Source: Lepidostoma basale (Eukaryota; Arthropoda; Insecta; Trichoptera; Lepidostomatidae). Taken from it: a stretch of 64,000 nt of DNA. A program made the position numbers and the translations under genes. The stretch spans positions 1 through 64,000 of the forward strand of contig JAHDVF020001503.1 in NCBI GenBank assembly GCA_022606425.2. Direction: 5' to 3'. Below are positions 40,600-51,600 of this stretch, in pieces (the first letter of the stretch is position 1; every line of letters starts with the position of its first letter). The notes under the pieces are model-generated. The model saw only the letters and a list, made by a program, of their open reading frames with translations, did not search any database and had not been told where the DNA came from.

Positions 40600-40805
40600 A
40601 TCTAAAAATAAATTGTAAATACTCGGCAATCTATATAAAGGTGGGGCTGTGTCGGCCATTTCCACGAGGTGGCTCCGTACTGCGCCCGGCCGGGCCAGGC
40701 GGACCCCAACCCCCGTTGCTAGGGGCCCGAGGCGCCGCCATCATGCCATCGCCACCCCCGGCCGGGGGGCGAGCCTACCAGGGCCGCAGTGGGGCTCTGT
40801 TCCCG
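40600..40805 (+). promoter_or_regulatory. TATA-like box followed by a GC-rich patch
   Basis: 'ctatataaag' at 40631-40640 precedes 160 bases of GC-rich sequence. It looks like a core promoter arrangement, but no recognisable transcript follows; a satellite array starts at 40806. Confidence 0.3.
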
Positions 40806-41630
40806 CTTCTGTCACAATAGGCCACCGTACTCTTCCATCCTGACACGCTTCTCTAGCCTTCACATCTATACAGCGTTTGATGCACTGTTCCCACTTCTGA
40901 CACAATAGCCCACCACACTCTTCCATCCTGACACGCTTCTCTAGCCTTCACATTCATACAGCGTGTCGTGCACTGTCGCTTCTAACACAATAGGCAGAGA
41001 CGGTGGACCACTACACTCTTCCATCCTGACATGCTTCTCTAGCCTTCACATTCATACAGTGTGTAATGTACTGCTTCTAACACAATAGGCAGAGTCGATG
41101 GACCGCCAAACTCTTTAATCCTGACACGCTACTCCAGCCTTCACATCTATACAGCGTTTGATGCACTGTTCCCACTTCTGACACAATAGGCAGAGACGGT
41201 AGACTACTTCACTCTTCCAGCCTGACACGCTTCTCTAGCCTTCACATTCATACAGCGTGTAATGTACTGCTTCTAACACAATGGGCAGAGACGATGGACC
41301 GCTACGCTCTTCCATCCTGACACGCTACTCTAGCCTTCGCATTCATACAACTATCATGCACTGTCGCTTCTAACATAATAGGCAGAGACGATGGATCGCC
41401 ACACTCTTCCATCCTGACGCGCTTCTCTAGCTTTCACATTCATACAGCGTGTCGCGCACTGTCGCACAATAGACAGAGACGGTGGACTACTTCACTCTTC
41501 CATCCTGACACGCTTCTCTAGGCTTGACATTCATACAGCGTGTCATACACTGTCGCTTCAAACACAATAGGCTGAGTCGATGGACCGCCACACTCTTCCA
41601 TCCTAACACGCTTCTCTAGAAGAAGCCACT
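40806..41630 (-). repeat. ~95-bp LINE-derived satellite, array 3 (largest)
   Basis: About nine units with 'cttccatcctgacacgct', 'ttcatacagcgtgt' and 'aggcagagacggtgga'. Some share two unit types ('atctatacagcgtttgatgc' versus 'attcatacagcgtgtcgtgc'), which suggests a higher-order unit. The minus frame reads CIKRCIDVKAREACQDGRVR, recalling LINE-A CMTRCMNVEEAREVCQD. Confidence 0.85.
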
Positions 41631-41935
41631 TTTTAAGAATCCGTTCACTTCTAGACGTAGGCCTCCTCTCTGCTTCCATATCTATCGATCCTGGGCAATA
41701 CGCACCCATGTCGTAACCATGACGTCCTGGCTTTCGGGTCGCAGTTCTAGGACACCAGCAAAGGAAGCGTTTTGTCCATCTATCGACAGAGCGGCGAGCG
41801 ACATGGCCTGCCACTCTTCCGATGATATCCAGCACTCCTGTTCTGGCTCTAATAGTGGTGTTTCTCACCCTGTCCGCTATACTGATTACCAACGTTGCTC
41901 TTTCCATAGCTCTTTGGACAATTCTCAATAGAGAA
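41590..41935 (-). mobile_element. LINE-F fragment joined to satellite
   Basis: The minus strand encodes RIVQRAMERATLVISIADRV, then TGVLDIIGRVAGHVARRSVD, RWTKRFLCWCPRTATRKPGR and MEAERRPTSRSERILKKW, after which it runs into the 95-bp satellite (LEKRVRMEECGGPS). Confidence 0.68.
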
Positions 41936-42079
41936 ATGTCCTATATGGTTAGTATTTTTTTTAAGGTTTCAATCCTAAGGATTAACTACAAACTTTTCTG
42001 GTTCTGGCCTTGAATGATGCCGCTTGGGCCTTTTATGTGATAGTTTCCCGTTTCTTTCCACATTTTTTGTATACGATAG

Positions 42080-42445
42080 GTTAGAACCAAGAAATGTAAG
42101 GCAGATGACTGCATCATGAATACAATTAAAAAAGGATCTCTGAGATGATTTGGACATATGGAACGAATGGATGAGAGTAGATGGTTAAAAAGTTGTACAC
42201 AAGCAGCGTGAGTGGGAAAAGAAGCCGAGGACGACCGAGGAAATCATGGCATGACCAAATTAAACAATTACTAAAAGGCGGCCACATTCGAAGTCGGAAT
42301 AATCGACGTGCGTGCATGGTACGATGTCTGAATGTAGAGGAATCCCGAGAGGTATGCCAGGACAGGCCAGTGTGGCGATCCATCCTCTCTGCCTACCCCT
42401 CCAGGGAAATGGGGTGATGGTTAGTTAGTTAGTTAGTTATTAGAA
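42080..42445 (+). mobile_element. LINE-A2 copy
   Basis: An open frame reads MVKKLYTSSVSGKRSRGRPR, then KSWHDQIKQLLKGGHIRSRN to QDRPVWRSILSAYPSREMG* with a (GTTA)n tail. Upstream 'ttgagatgatttggacatat' is the GHMERM region. Confidence 0.78.
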
Positions 42446-42449
42446 CCAA

Positions 42450-42900
42450 ATAACTGTACACAGTTTTTAAGCTATCGATTCTCATGACGTGTGATAGGTA
42501 GCTAGTCTGTAACACACGGGAATCGAAGCCGGGACATTCTGGCTAGAAGGCCGTCTCGTGGCTATGGTTGGTTTATGGCAATCGATAGCGGGGGGCGCCG
42601 TCCTGTCCCGGTACGCGCCTGGGCGGCGCGCGCGTCGATAGCGCCGACGCCTGCGCCCCGACGCCTTGCGGCGCGCGCCCCTCGCCGGCTCAGTGCGCGC
42701 CCGCCGGCCGCCGCGGCCGCTATATTGTCCTGTCACAGCAGTACGGCTCCCCGCCCGCGCTACTGCTGGGTCGGGACATGACAGCGGCCGTTGGCGACTT
42801 CCATCACACCGTCCCACACCACCCCATCACCGCAGCAGCACGCCCGCCCTCGACACGAGTGCTTCGTGACCACGGACAGACGCGTACAACAATCCGAGTG
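42450..42900. other. SINE-T scrap and GC-rich island
   Basis: 42450-42560 shares 'gtgataggtagctagtctg' with SINE-T and has 'ggcttcgattcccgtg' (box B-like, minus strand). 42575-42860 is CpG-dense ('ggcggcgcgcgcgtcgatag'). The phrase 'gcaatcgata' also occurs in the GC island at 63860-63960. No conserved peptide. Confidence 0.4.
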
Positions 42901-42944
42901 CAAAAAACAGAAGAACGAAAACAAAATGCATTTAATTAAATTAC

Positions 42945-43660
42945 GATAATAATAATAAATAATAATAATAATATACTAACTTTTAAAGCGCCGTTTTTGT
43001 GATGTAATCACCTCAAGGGCGCATTAACACGTGTTTTAAATATAAAAATCTAAATTTTCGCGATCGGTTAAAAGGTATAGATGTTTAAAAAAAAATAACT
43101 AACTAACTAAGCATCACGCCGTCTCCCCGAAAGGGTAGGCAGAAAGAATGGACTGTCACACTTTTACTGATGCGGCACTCCATCCTTCTCTTTTCGCCGC
43201 GGTGTGATGGGTTGCGAACCTCATCGCCACCAATAGGCATCTCCCGCGCACACTTCGATCGTCCAACACCCACAAAATAAATCTTAAACAAATAATATAA
43301 TTTAAAATAACAAAATAAAAATAATTTAATACTTAAAAAAATTGGGTATGAAATATGAAAAAGATGGGTTTTCAGTTTGGATCTGAAGTCCGTCGGATCA
43401 TTTATGTATCCGAGTTGTGAAGGGAGATTGTTCCGAGCTGATGGACCGGCTACCGCGAACGCTTGATCTCCGAAATTTGTACTGGGGCAACGCTTCGGCT
43501 CAACTAATCTTCAAATTGCCGAGGAGTTGTGTGGATTTCCTTGTATTTTGGCTGTCAGATATATAACTTGGTGCCATTCCATGTAGCGCTTTGAAGACTG
43601 TCCAGCAGAGTTTATACTGGATTCTTCGATACTTTTTATCCGTAAAAAAATTGTCACAAA
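42945..43660 (-). mobile_element. LINE-B 3' end with SINE-S inserted
   Basis: The minus strand encodes a CR1/L2-like end: LYWTVFKALHGMAPSYISDS-like, FGDQAFAVAGPSARNNLPSQ and DPTDFRSKLKTHLFHI*. The 3' untranslated part 'gcgccgtttttgtgatgtaa' ends in (TTA)n at 42945-42975. SINE-S (43090-43320) interrupts it. Bases 43661-44234 are unassigned. Confidence 0.72.
43090..43320 (-). mobile_element. SINE-S, long copy
   Basis: Minus orientation: AT-rich head 'tttgtttaagatttatttt', then 'tgtgcgcgggagatgcctat', 'gatgaggttcgcaaccc', 'gagaaggatggagtgccgc', and the terminus shared with LINE-A plus (GTTA)n. No transposon protein. Confidence 0.75.
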
Positions 43661-44234
43661 CGTAAAATTGATATTGTGAAAATATCTAGTGCATAGAAAA
43701 AGAAATACAATATTATTTCGCGACGTATTAAAACTTCCGTTATTTTCTACAAAGTCTCACCTCGCTAGGGCATTATCAAACCCCCTGCAAGTCTGTGATT
43801 AAATAATATAATAGTAAAAAGTGGTAACTCCAGCGCAATCAAATTAAGTAAATTAATTCGTGTATCCGTTTGGCAATCGTGTGCTTTCATTAAAGATGGT
43901 AATATAACGGTTTTGAATAGAAAGGGATGCATTTCGGCATGAATAGATCGCGTATTGATCCGAGTGCAAAGTGTCTGTAGGCTCATACAGCGCAAAAAGG
44001 GCTGTTTGGACGCCACATCTCCGAGCAGAGAGAAATTCAGACAAGCGCCGTATAGAAAGTGCGTCATCCGAGCTATACAGATCACTATAATTAAAAATAA
44101 GAAACGCAAAAGTGTTTTTCACCATTTTCAAAAACGGACAAGTGACAAATGCAAGATATATTGAAGATACAATTGTGTTTTATAGCGAAATCGTACAAAA
44201 TACTAATGTGTTTATATATATAAAGCATCTATCG

Positions 44235-44335
44235 CGGGGGCGAAAGAAAAGGATGGAGTGCCGCATCGGTTAAAGTGTGGCAGTCCATTCTTTCTGCCTA
44301 CCCTTTAAGTGAGACGGCGTAATGATTAGTTATTT
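44235..44335 (+). mobile_element. SINE-S terminus
   Basis: 'cgaaagaaaaggatggagtg' to 'gtgagacggcgtaatgatta'. Only the last 100 bases. Bases 44336-44719 are unassigned. Confidence 0.65.
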
Positions 44336-44719
44336 AGTAACTAAAGCCTTTTAAAACACACGTTTAATTACAGTAATAATAATAAATAGAAGCTTTTTTT
44401 AAATAATTATTTGAAGGCTTTTAAAATGCGTATCTTTGGGGGTAATTAAATCGTTTTTCAGGCGTTTTTAAGGGAGAATTAGAGTCTCGGAGCGCGCGAT
44501 ATTTCCAACAGACGATCGAGCCTTAATACGGGACCAGTGAAATAGGGGATGGTCGCCTTCCATTGTGTTGAAACAAGATGGAGTCAATACGGGACGCCGG
44601 GCGGGACGCGTCCGCCTTTGTGAGGGGTTGATTTTAGCATTTCTCTATTCGGATAAAGCCATTTTAATTAATATCCATACACAAAGTAAATTCAGAAGTT
44701 AGATTCTCTTTTAAATTCT

Positions 44720-44970
44720 ACTAGTCAGATCCTTAAGTATGGAAGCGAAGAATGGAACTGGCAAAAGAAGAATGAAAACAGAATAAATGCAGTAGAAATA
44801 AGATCTCTCAGACGAATAAGTGGAAAATCTGTATATGATAGAGTGTAGAATAAAGATTAAGATGGTTTGGACACATGGAAATAATAAATGAAGAAAGAAT
44901 GGTAAAAAAAGCATATTGAACTAGAAATAGAGGAAGACTGAAAAAAGCGTGACACAATCAAACAAATTAA
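44720..44970 (+). mobile_element. LINE-A remnant
   Basis: Decayed YGSEEWNWQKKNENRINAVE, IRSLRRISGKSVYDRV and RWFGHMEIINEERMVKKAY segments. Confidence 0.65.
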
Positions 44971-44971
44971 A

Positions 44972-45530
44972 TACTTCTTCTTCCTTGTTGTAGACCAATG
45001 TGGTCTGTTCTCCAGAGTGTTGCTAATCCTGTGAGGTAGACTCCCAGCTGTCCTTCCATCTTTTAGGAGGTCTTCCACGAGGCTGATTATGTAATAGAGG
45101 AGACTGGTAGTGTCCATTATTTGAACATGACCGTACCAGTATCTTTTTAGCTGTCTGCTCCATCATATAATACCTTCAACCTCACATATCTCTCTTATTC
45201 TGGTGTTCCCTGACGCGATCTCTCAGTGTCTTGCCTGCTATCGCCCTCAGTGTCTTCATTTCGAAAGTCCTCAAAACTTGTTTGATCCTTACTGTGTCTG
45301 TCCTTGCTTCGACGCCATGTTATTATTGGTCTAACGCATGCTTTAAGGATTCTCGTCTTACTCTTAATGGCCATGTCTTTGTTTTTCCATATTGTGGATT
45401 TTAGAGCACCAGAGATTGCAGCTGCTTTGTTTATTTGGGCTTGTATTTCTTCTCGCAGATCAGCTTCTCCCACCAGGTCTATGCCTAGATACTAGAAGGT
45501 CCTGACCTGTTCTATGGGTTGATTTTCAAA
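44972..45530 (-). mobile_element. LINE-E fragment
   Basis: The minus strand encodes LREEIQAQINKAAAISGALK, then STIWKNKDMAIKSKTRILKA and CVRPIITW, and in shifted frame KTLRAIAGKTLRDRV, GIRLSQRRGRPPKRWKDSWE-like and HWSTTRKK. It belongs with 47345-47950 and 49281-49674. Confidence 0.68.
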
Positions 45531-45539
45531 TACAATATA

Positions 45540-45690
45540 ATTAGTTTCGACTACGTGAAGAGTTGGAGAAATCAAGGTGCGTGAATGGACTGTTGAGGAG
45601 GTGAGAGATGTGTCAGGAATAAACAATGTGGCGGCCAATTGCTTCTGCCTAACCCTTCAGAGATACGATGCGATGGTTAGTTCGTTGTTT
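45540..45690 (+). mobile_element. LINE-A2 3' scrap
   Basis: 'aagagttggagaaatcaagg' to 'agagatacgatgcgatggtt', probably the continuation of 44720-44970 beyond the LINE-E insertion. Confidence 0.5.
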
Positions 45691-45799
45691 TTTTATTATC
45701 TTGACTATCTCTGCTATTATCTAGAGAATTATAAGAATCCGGTGTGTGTTCTAGGGGACATTAGATTGGCTCCTGTTCCAGAGAACTTGGGTTCCTTCA

Positions 45800-46225
45800 T
45801 TCTTCTTCTTCTTCTTTCGGTGCCGCGTCAGGTCCCCCCGACGTTGGCGATCACAGCAGCAAAGGCAATTCTATCCTGCGCCACTTGGAACAGGTTCTGA
45901 ACTCTTGTTATTCCTGTCCACTCTTTGATGTTCTGCAGCCAGGACAGCTGCCTTCTAGCAACTCTCCAACGTCCCTCCATTTTACCCATTAATATCAGTC
46001 GAAAGAGGTGGTATATTTCTCCCCTTAGCACATGACCCAAATATGAGACCTTTCTAATTTTCACACTGGAAAACAGCTCTCTATTGGCACTGGCTCTCTG
46101 TAGTACGTCTACATTACTGACCCTATCGGTCCACTGTATACGGAGCATTCTGCGGTATATCCACATCTCGAACGCTTCCAACCGGTTCATTAGTTCCTTC
46201 ATAATAATGTTCAATTCTTTCTACT
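45800..46225 (-). mobile_element. LINE-G 3' coding end
   Basis: A 128-codon minus frame: MNRLEAFEMWIYRRMLRIQW, TDRVSNVDVLQRASANRELF, SSVKIRKVSYLGHVLRGEIY, SWLQNIKEWTGITRVQNLFQ and AFAAVIANVGGT*. 'RLEAFEMW.YRR.LRI.WTD..VSN..VL' is a standard insect LINE C-terminal block. The tail is (GAA)n. Confidence 0.78.
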
Positions 46226-46227
46226 CT

Positions 46228-46960
46228 CATCGAGGATTGTATCATGATTAGTCGTCCAGTGTTGGACATAGGCCACCCTTCCCGATTCCTACAACTCTCT
46301 TTCCTTCGCCACTCTGCGCCATTAACATCTTGCCACTCTCTTGATGTCATTATACCATCTTGTTTGTTATCTGACCAGAGTGTCTGGTCCACATGTCATC
46401 CGTTGCCGGCCCAATTCCACTTCAACGAAGCTATTTTGCACGATACTTTAGTATTTTCTCTGATCCATTCGTTTCCTGTCTTATAGGCTGATGTCCAACT
46501 CCCTCCTCTCTATTGCCCGCTGGGTCACTCGGAGTTTCTGTATTGTTCTTGTTTTGAACGATACTGTTTTCAACCAGTTTGCAGTACTGAGATGCTGCAC
46601 ATGTCAAATATCTTTTCCTTCAGGTGGTTGGTGAATCGTTTAGACCTGAGAATATAGGACCGTTAACCGAAAGCAGCCCGTGCAAGGCCCTGATCTCCAC
46701 TTCTCGAGTGTCTTCGCCAAGTTTGATCGTATGTCCCAGATATACCACATTTGGTAGATGTCCATCAACTTGCTCAATAATCCTTCAATTTTTTTTGTTT
46801 TAGAATGGTTCATTTTCATGTCCACAGAACTCGAAGAATGATTAACATTGTTGGCCACATTTTTCATCGTTTGCAAACATAACATCTGCAAATCTCAAGT
46901 TGGTTACAAATTCGCCATTTACTTTAATTTCTTGCTTTTGGAGTAATGTAATAATACATT
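46228..46960 (-). mobile_element. RTE-like reverse transcriptase fragment
   Basis: In broken minus frames: an ANNVNHSSSSVDMKMNHSKT segment (after the catalytic YADD, itself not intact here), VVYLGHTIKLGE-like, and DQTLWSDNKQDGIMTSREWQ with an RREW tail. The order matches RTE elements. Confidence 0.6.
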
Positions 46961-47039
46961 TCTAATTTCATCTGTAAATATCAAGTCGGCGAAGAATTCG
47001 TCCTTTGTTTTAAATTATTGATTTTTGAATAATTCTTCT

Positions 47040-47300
47040 TCTTCTTCACTTTTGGTAGACTCAGGAGTCTGTTATTTCAGGCGGGTCCTCTTGAGACGCT
47101 GAACTCCAGCTTTCTCTCCACCGTTTCGGGGTTTTCCTGGTCGGCGTTGTCCGTTTAGCGTTCCATGGAGAGCTATGTGTGGTATCCTATTTGAGCTCAT
47201 CCTTTCCACGTGTTGATGCCAGTATCGCCGTCTTTGACGTTGGATAATTGCATAATAATTTTTCATATCATCTGCAAATCTCAAGTTGGTGAAGAATCCG
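47040..47300 (-). mobile_element. LINE-J 3' coding end
   Basis: The minus frame reads MKNYYAIIQRQRRRYWHQHV, ERMSSNRIPHIALHGTLNGQ, RRPGKPRNGGEKAGVQRLKR and TRLK*. '(Y/W)W.QHV.RM......GK.....R.RPGKP' is a LINE C-terminal pattern. A single copy in the window. Confidence 0.6.
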
Positions 47301-47344
47301 CCATTTATTTAAACTTATTTGCTTTTGGAGGATTTCATAATACA

Positions 47345-47950
47345 TTCTTCTTATTATTCCTTGTTGTAGTCCAATGTGGTCTGTTCTCCAGAGGGTTGCT
47401 CCTCCTGTGAGGTGGATTCCCAGCTGTCCTTCTTGTTTCTTCTTTTCTTCTCTATCTTTAAGATCTTGTACGAGGACGAGTGGAACAAGAATTGGAGAAA
47501 ATGGAAGGAGCTGGGGAATGGAGAGAGATGGCCAGAGACAGAAGTCAGTGGAGGATCGTTGTGGAGGAGGCCAAGTCCCACACCGGGATGTAGCGCCGAG
47601 AAATGATGAAGAGGACGAGTCCCGTGAGGCTGATTATGAAGTGCAATATCGGGGAGTCTGGTGGTGTCCATTCTTTGGACATGACAGTCCCCCCTTCGCT
47701 GTCTACTCCATCTTATAATATCGTCAACCTCACATATCTTTCTTATTATGGTATCACGCGATCTCTCAGTGTCTTGCCTGCTATCGTCCTCAGTGTCTTC
47801 ATCTCGTAAGTCCTGGAAACTTGTTTGGTCCTTACTGTGTCTGCCCTTGCTTCGATGCCATACCTTATTATTGGTCTTACGCATGCTTTATAGATTCTCA
47901 ACTTACTCTTAATGGTAATAAAACATTCTAATATCTTCAAATCTCAAGTT
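47345..47950 (-). mobile_element. LINE-E fragment
   Basis: Minus strand: ITIKSKLRIYKACVRPIIRY, GIEARADTVRTKQVSRTYEM, KTLRTIAGKTLRDRVIP, then frame-shifted DWYGHVQRMDTTRLP-like and SWESTSQEEQPSGEQTTLDY. 47440-47590 holds an unrelated insertion. Confidence 0.7.
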
Positions 47951-48049
47951 GGCCAAGAATTCACCATCTATTTTAATTCCTTGGTTTTAGAAGGATTTTA
48001 AAATATATTCTAATATCACTCTTATATCTTATAAACGGTCAAGAACTAA

Positions 48050-48760
48050 CTTACTAACCATCACGCTGTCTCCTTGAAGGGGTAGGCTGATACAATTGAC
48101 TGCCACACTTTTCTTTCCTGACACACTTCTCTCGATTCATCAACATTCATACATCGTGTCATGCACGCAAGTCGATTTCCACGACGCCTCATTTGGCCGA
48201 CATTCAATATTTGATTGATTTGATCGTGCCACGTTTTCCTCGGCCTTCCTCTATTTCTAGCTCCGTTCACGCCGTTTACATATAACTTCTTTACCATTTT
48301 GTCTTCACTTATTCTTTCCATGTGTCCAAACCATCCTAATGACCCTTTCCTTAGTTTGTTCATAACACTTTCATTCGCACCATATTCACTTATTATACTT
48401 GCATTTGTCACTCTACCATATACAGATTTGACACACATTCGTCTAAGAGATCTCATTTCTACTGCATTTATTCTACTTCCATCCTTCTTTTGCCGGTTCC
48501 GTGCTTCGCTTCCATACATAAGGGTCAGTAGAAGTCGGTCTCTCCGAAAGGGTAGGCAGAAAGAATGGACTGTCACACTTTTCTTTCCTGACACAAATCT
48601 CTCGCTTAATCAACATTCATACATCGTGTTATGCACGCACGTCGATTCCTCAGACTAATCACTTGGCCGACATTCAATATTTGATTTGTTTGATCGTGCC
48701 GCGTTTTCTTCGATGCACAAATGTGTTGAAAAACTGTGTATGATAGAGTGAAGTCCAAGT
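48050..48760 (-). mobile_element. Two LINE-A copies in tandem
   Basis: 48055-48532 reads RLLLTLMYGSEARNRQKKDG, SLRRMCVKSVYGRVTNASII, RGRPRKTWHDQINQILNVGQ to VWQSIVSAYPFKETA*. 48536-48760 is a second 3' end fused behind it at 'ggtctctccgaaagggtag'. Confidence 0.78.
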
Positions 48761-48764
48761 CTGG

Positions 48765-49135
48765 TGTTGGTAGATGGAATTTAATGGGTCTTTATATTAG
48801 TAGTATTTCTTGTAGGTGTGTTCGTAAGCTGAAGCGACACGGGACTGAGGTCTCTAGCGCCACGCAGATTAGGGAGCAGATTGCCTCCGCGGGGGATGCA
48901 AAAGTTATGTTTTGTCCGGGGGTGCGTTGACCCCGCAATGTTGTATCGATTTTGAAAAGAGAACGCGTGTGCGTGCCGCCCCTTCCCTCATCACCTCCCC
49001 CACCCCTCGCACAGTGGAACACGTTTAACTCTGGTCGCCAAATCGTAGACGGATTGCGAAAGCGAAATGGGGGCGATTCTGTACCATGCGCCCTCTTTTG
49101 GGAATTAAGATCGAATATCATTATCGCCGATTAAG
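48765..49135. other. Unassigned GC-richer segment
   Basis: Not one of the repeat families I recognise elsewhere in the window. The plus frame reads KLKRHGTEVSSATQIREQIA and SAGDAKVMFCPGVR*, with a CT-rich stretch at 48970-49010. No homology that I can name; single copy here. Confidence 0.3.
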
Positions 49136-49139
49136 AACT

Positions 49140-49905
49140 TACGTACGTCTAATGATGAAGTAAGAAAGGAATGTAAGGTGGATGGATGCGTCCTAAATAA
49201 AATAAAGAAAGGGTCATAAAGATGGTTTAGACATATGGAACGAATGTATGTGGAGGAAATGATTAAAATGATATATACAAGAGGTCTTCTTCTTCCACTT
49301 CTTCCTTATTATAGACCTATGTGGTCTGTTCTCCAGAGTGTTGCTCCTCCTGTGAGGTAGACTCCCAGCTGTCCTTCCATCTTTTAAGAGGTCTTCCACG
49401 AGGACGAGTCCCATGAGGCTGATTATGCAATGCAATATAGGGGAGTCTGGTGGTGTCCATTCTTTGGACATGACCGTACCAGTCCCTTTTTTGCTGTCTG
49501 CTCCATCTTACAATACCCTCAACCTCACATATCTCTCTTATTCTGGTGTTCCTCACGCGATCTCTCAGTGTCTTGCCTGCTATCGTCCTCAGTGTCTTCA
49601 TTTCGGAAGTCCTCAAGACTTGTTTGGTCCTTACTGTGTCTGCCCTTGCTTCGACGCCACATGTTATTATTGGTATACAAGAAGTGTGAATTGAAAAAGA
49701 AATCAAGAAAGTCCAAGGAAGACATGGCATTATTCAAATGAATCAATTACTGAAAGACACCCATGTTGAAAGTTGTAACAATCGATGAGCGTGCATGTCA
49801 CGATGTGTGAATGAAGAAGAAACTCAAGGGGTATTGTCAGGACGGAGCCGTATGGCGCTCCGCCTTCTCTACCTACCCCTCCAGGGAAACGGCGTGATGC
49901 CAACC
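49140..49905 (+). mobile_element. LINE-A2 copy split by LINE-E
   Basis: 49140-49280 covers NDEVRKECKVDGCVLNKIKK and GHMERMYVEEMIKMIY; 49675-49905 continues with KKSRKSKEDMALFK-like (RKTW region) to 'ccagggaaacggcgtgatg'. The break is flanked by 'atacaag' on both sides. Confidence 0.72.
49281..49674 (-). mobile_element. LINE-E nested insertion
   Basis: Minus strand: ITCGVEARADTVRTKQVLRT, SEMKTLRTIAGKTLRDRVRN, TRIREICEVEGIVRWSRQQK, RDWYGHVQRMDTTRLPYIAL, HNQPHGTRPRGRPLKRWKDS, WESTSQEEQHSGEQTT*. The best LINE-E copy in the window. Its 5' end is cut at the same LINE-A2 breakpoint. Confidence 0.82.
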
Positions 49906-50190
49906 TGTGTTGGCATCATCGTGTGTTACAATCAACATGTCGAAACAGCTATCGCGACGATGTCATCAAAGTAAATTGTGATAATAAGAGTTATTTATTT
50001 ATTGTTTCTTGAACAATGATATAAAACTCCATATTAAATAATTAATACGAATGAAAACGTCCGTTTTTTACTAGTTTTATTATCGTTCGTCTTTCTTAGA
50101 CATTTGATGATGCCTTGGAAAGGCGAAACATGTCATTCACATCAAATATAATAAAACATGTATAAAACAGGTTTTTTCACTCGTATTCCT
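49885..50190 (+). repeat. Penelope-like tails with hammerhead-like motif
   Basis: At 50103-50133: 'tttgatgatgccttggaaag', then 'gcgaaacatgtc'. Stem II GCCTT/AAGGC is perfect, GAAA, CATG and TC are present, and the core is TTGATGA. A degenerate second type lies at 49897-49965 ('catgtcgaaacagctatcgc'). Confidence 0.58.
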
Positions 50191-50191
50191 A

Positions 50192-50395
50192 ACTAACTAA
50201 CCATCACGCCGTTTCTCCGGAGGAGTAGGCAGAGGATCGACCACCCCACAGTTCCATCGCATCGTAACATGCACGCTCATCGATTATTCCTACTTGCAAC
50301 ATGGCCGCCTTTCATTAATTCATTAATTTGGTCATGCCACGTCTTCCTTGGCCTTCCTCGAAATCTTTTTCCATTCACAGTTGCTTAGACAGCCG
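50192..50395 (-). mobile_element. LINE-A2 3' end
   Basis: 'aactaactaaccatcacgcc', 'ctccggaggagtaggcagag', then CMLRCDA-like and GRPRKTWHDQINELMKGGHV-like segments. Confidence 0.7.
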
Positions 50396-50690
50396 CTGTC
50401 GTCCACTGCTGGACATAGGCCTCCCCCATACTTCTCCACGTATTTTGTGCCTTTCGCATCCAATCACCAGCAATTCTTGTAATGTCATCGGACCATCGTG
50501 TGGGGGGTCTCCCTCTGTTTCTTTTGTCTTCGCGGGGTCTCCACTCTACCACCCTTCTGGTCCATCTATCGTCTACCAATCTGGCAACATGTCCCGCAAA
50601 TGATCATTTAAGCTTAGCTACCCTTTCGACGACATCTGTTACGTGTCACGCAGAACCAACCTGCCTTTGTTGATGCCAGTAGGAAGAGCA
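50385..50690 (-). mobile_element. LINE-I (RTE-like) 3' end
   Basis: Minus strand: FAGHVARLVDDRWTRRVVEW, RPREDKRNRGRPPTRWSDDI, TRIAGDWMRKAQNTWRSMGE, AYVQQWTTAAV*. 'GRPPTRWSDDI ... W...GEAYVQQW' is diagnostic for RTE-type elements of Lepidoptera. Bases 50691-50919 are unassigned. Confidence 0.75.
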
Positions 50691-50919
50691 ATTCGAACGC
50701 TGAATCTAATCACCTCGGATTTGGAGTGTTTGGAGTTTCAGTGTCAGTGAGGCAGAATTCATAAAAAAAAATTACAAATTATGGAAAGAGTACTGCCTCA
50801 CTGACGTCGACATATGAGTCGCCTAAATGTTTCGTTTGTGATGTCTCATTTGTGTATCGTGTATAAATAAATAAATAAAATACGTAAGGGTCGGAATCTC
50901 CAACTCATTCGTATTCAAA

Positions 50920-51600
50920 TCAAATCAAATCAATCATCAACAGACATTACAAAATTAATTTTTAAGGCATCTATTGAGAACAGGTAAAATAATATATTGG
51001 GTATAGTATACTACCAGAAACGCATGAGAGATGGTTCAACATTAGGAAGACAGGACACTCTCCAGAATTAAGAGTATTTGCCTTCTGAACGTACTTTCAC
51101 TGATATGAAAGACGTCGATCTCCGAGGAGACAGCGTTCAGCAGATTGATTGCTCTTCCCACCCGTGTCACCAGAGCCAGGTTGGTTCTGGCGGCCGGTAG
51201 GTAAAACAATCTATGCTGGCGCTGTCGGAGATGTCGGGAACAAAAAGACCTACACCCTCCAGCACGGCGAGTTTTCAAAATATCCCCTGATTAGTCTAAA
51301 GAAATGGGTTATGAGAAAGCCGTCTCTTCGAAGCTGCAGAGAATTAGACCCCAACATTCCCAAAATAAACGGTGTGGGATATAGCCACACTCCTTCATGT
51401 AGAGATACCTCAGAATTTTTTTCTGAACCCTCTCCAGCATAAGGGAATAACATGCCTCGTGCGGACTCCATATCACAGAACCACTTTCGAGTCTGCTCCG
51501 AACCGATGATTGTATTAAGTATTTGATATGGAGATTGTTCAAGAAAAGATAAATTAGAAGATTCTGTTTGTGCCTGTTCCAAGCTTCAGTCCCATACATA
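50920..51600 (-). mobile_element. LINE-C, longest copy
   Basis: ATTTG tail at 50922-50945, then (minus sense) LLILESVLSS, VTRVGRAINLLNAVSSEIDV, LRRDGFLITHFFRLIRGYFE, WSPHEACYSLMLERVQKKIL and RYLYMKECGYIPHRLFWECW. Ends at 'atgtatgggactgaagctt', which is LINE-A-like or another element. Confidence 0.78.

Noticed and set aside
43103..43291. Small gene suggested by the shared peptide VGRSKCAREMPIGGDEVRNP in two SINE-S copies
   Set aside because: The peptide recurs only because the non-coding SINE-S copies are alike; no start context, and it runs into the LINE-type terminus.
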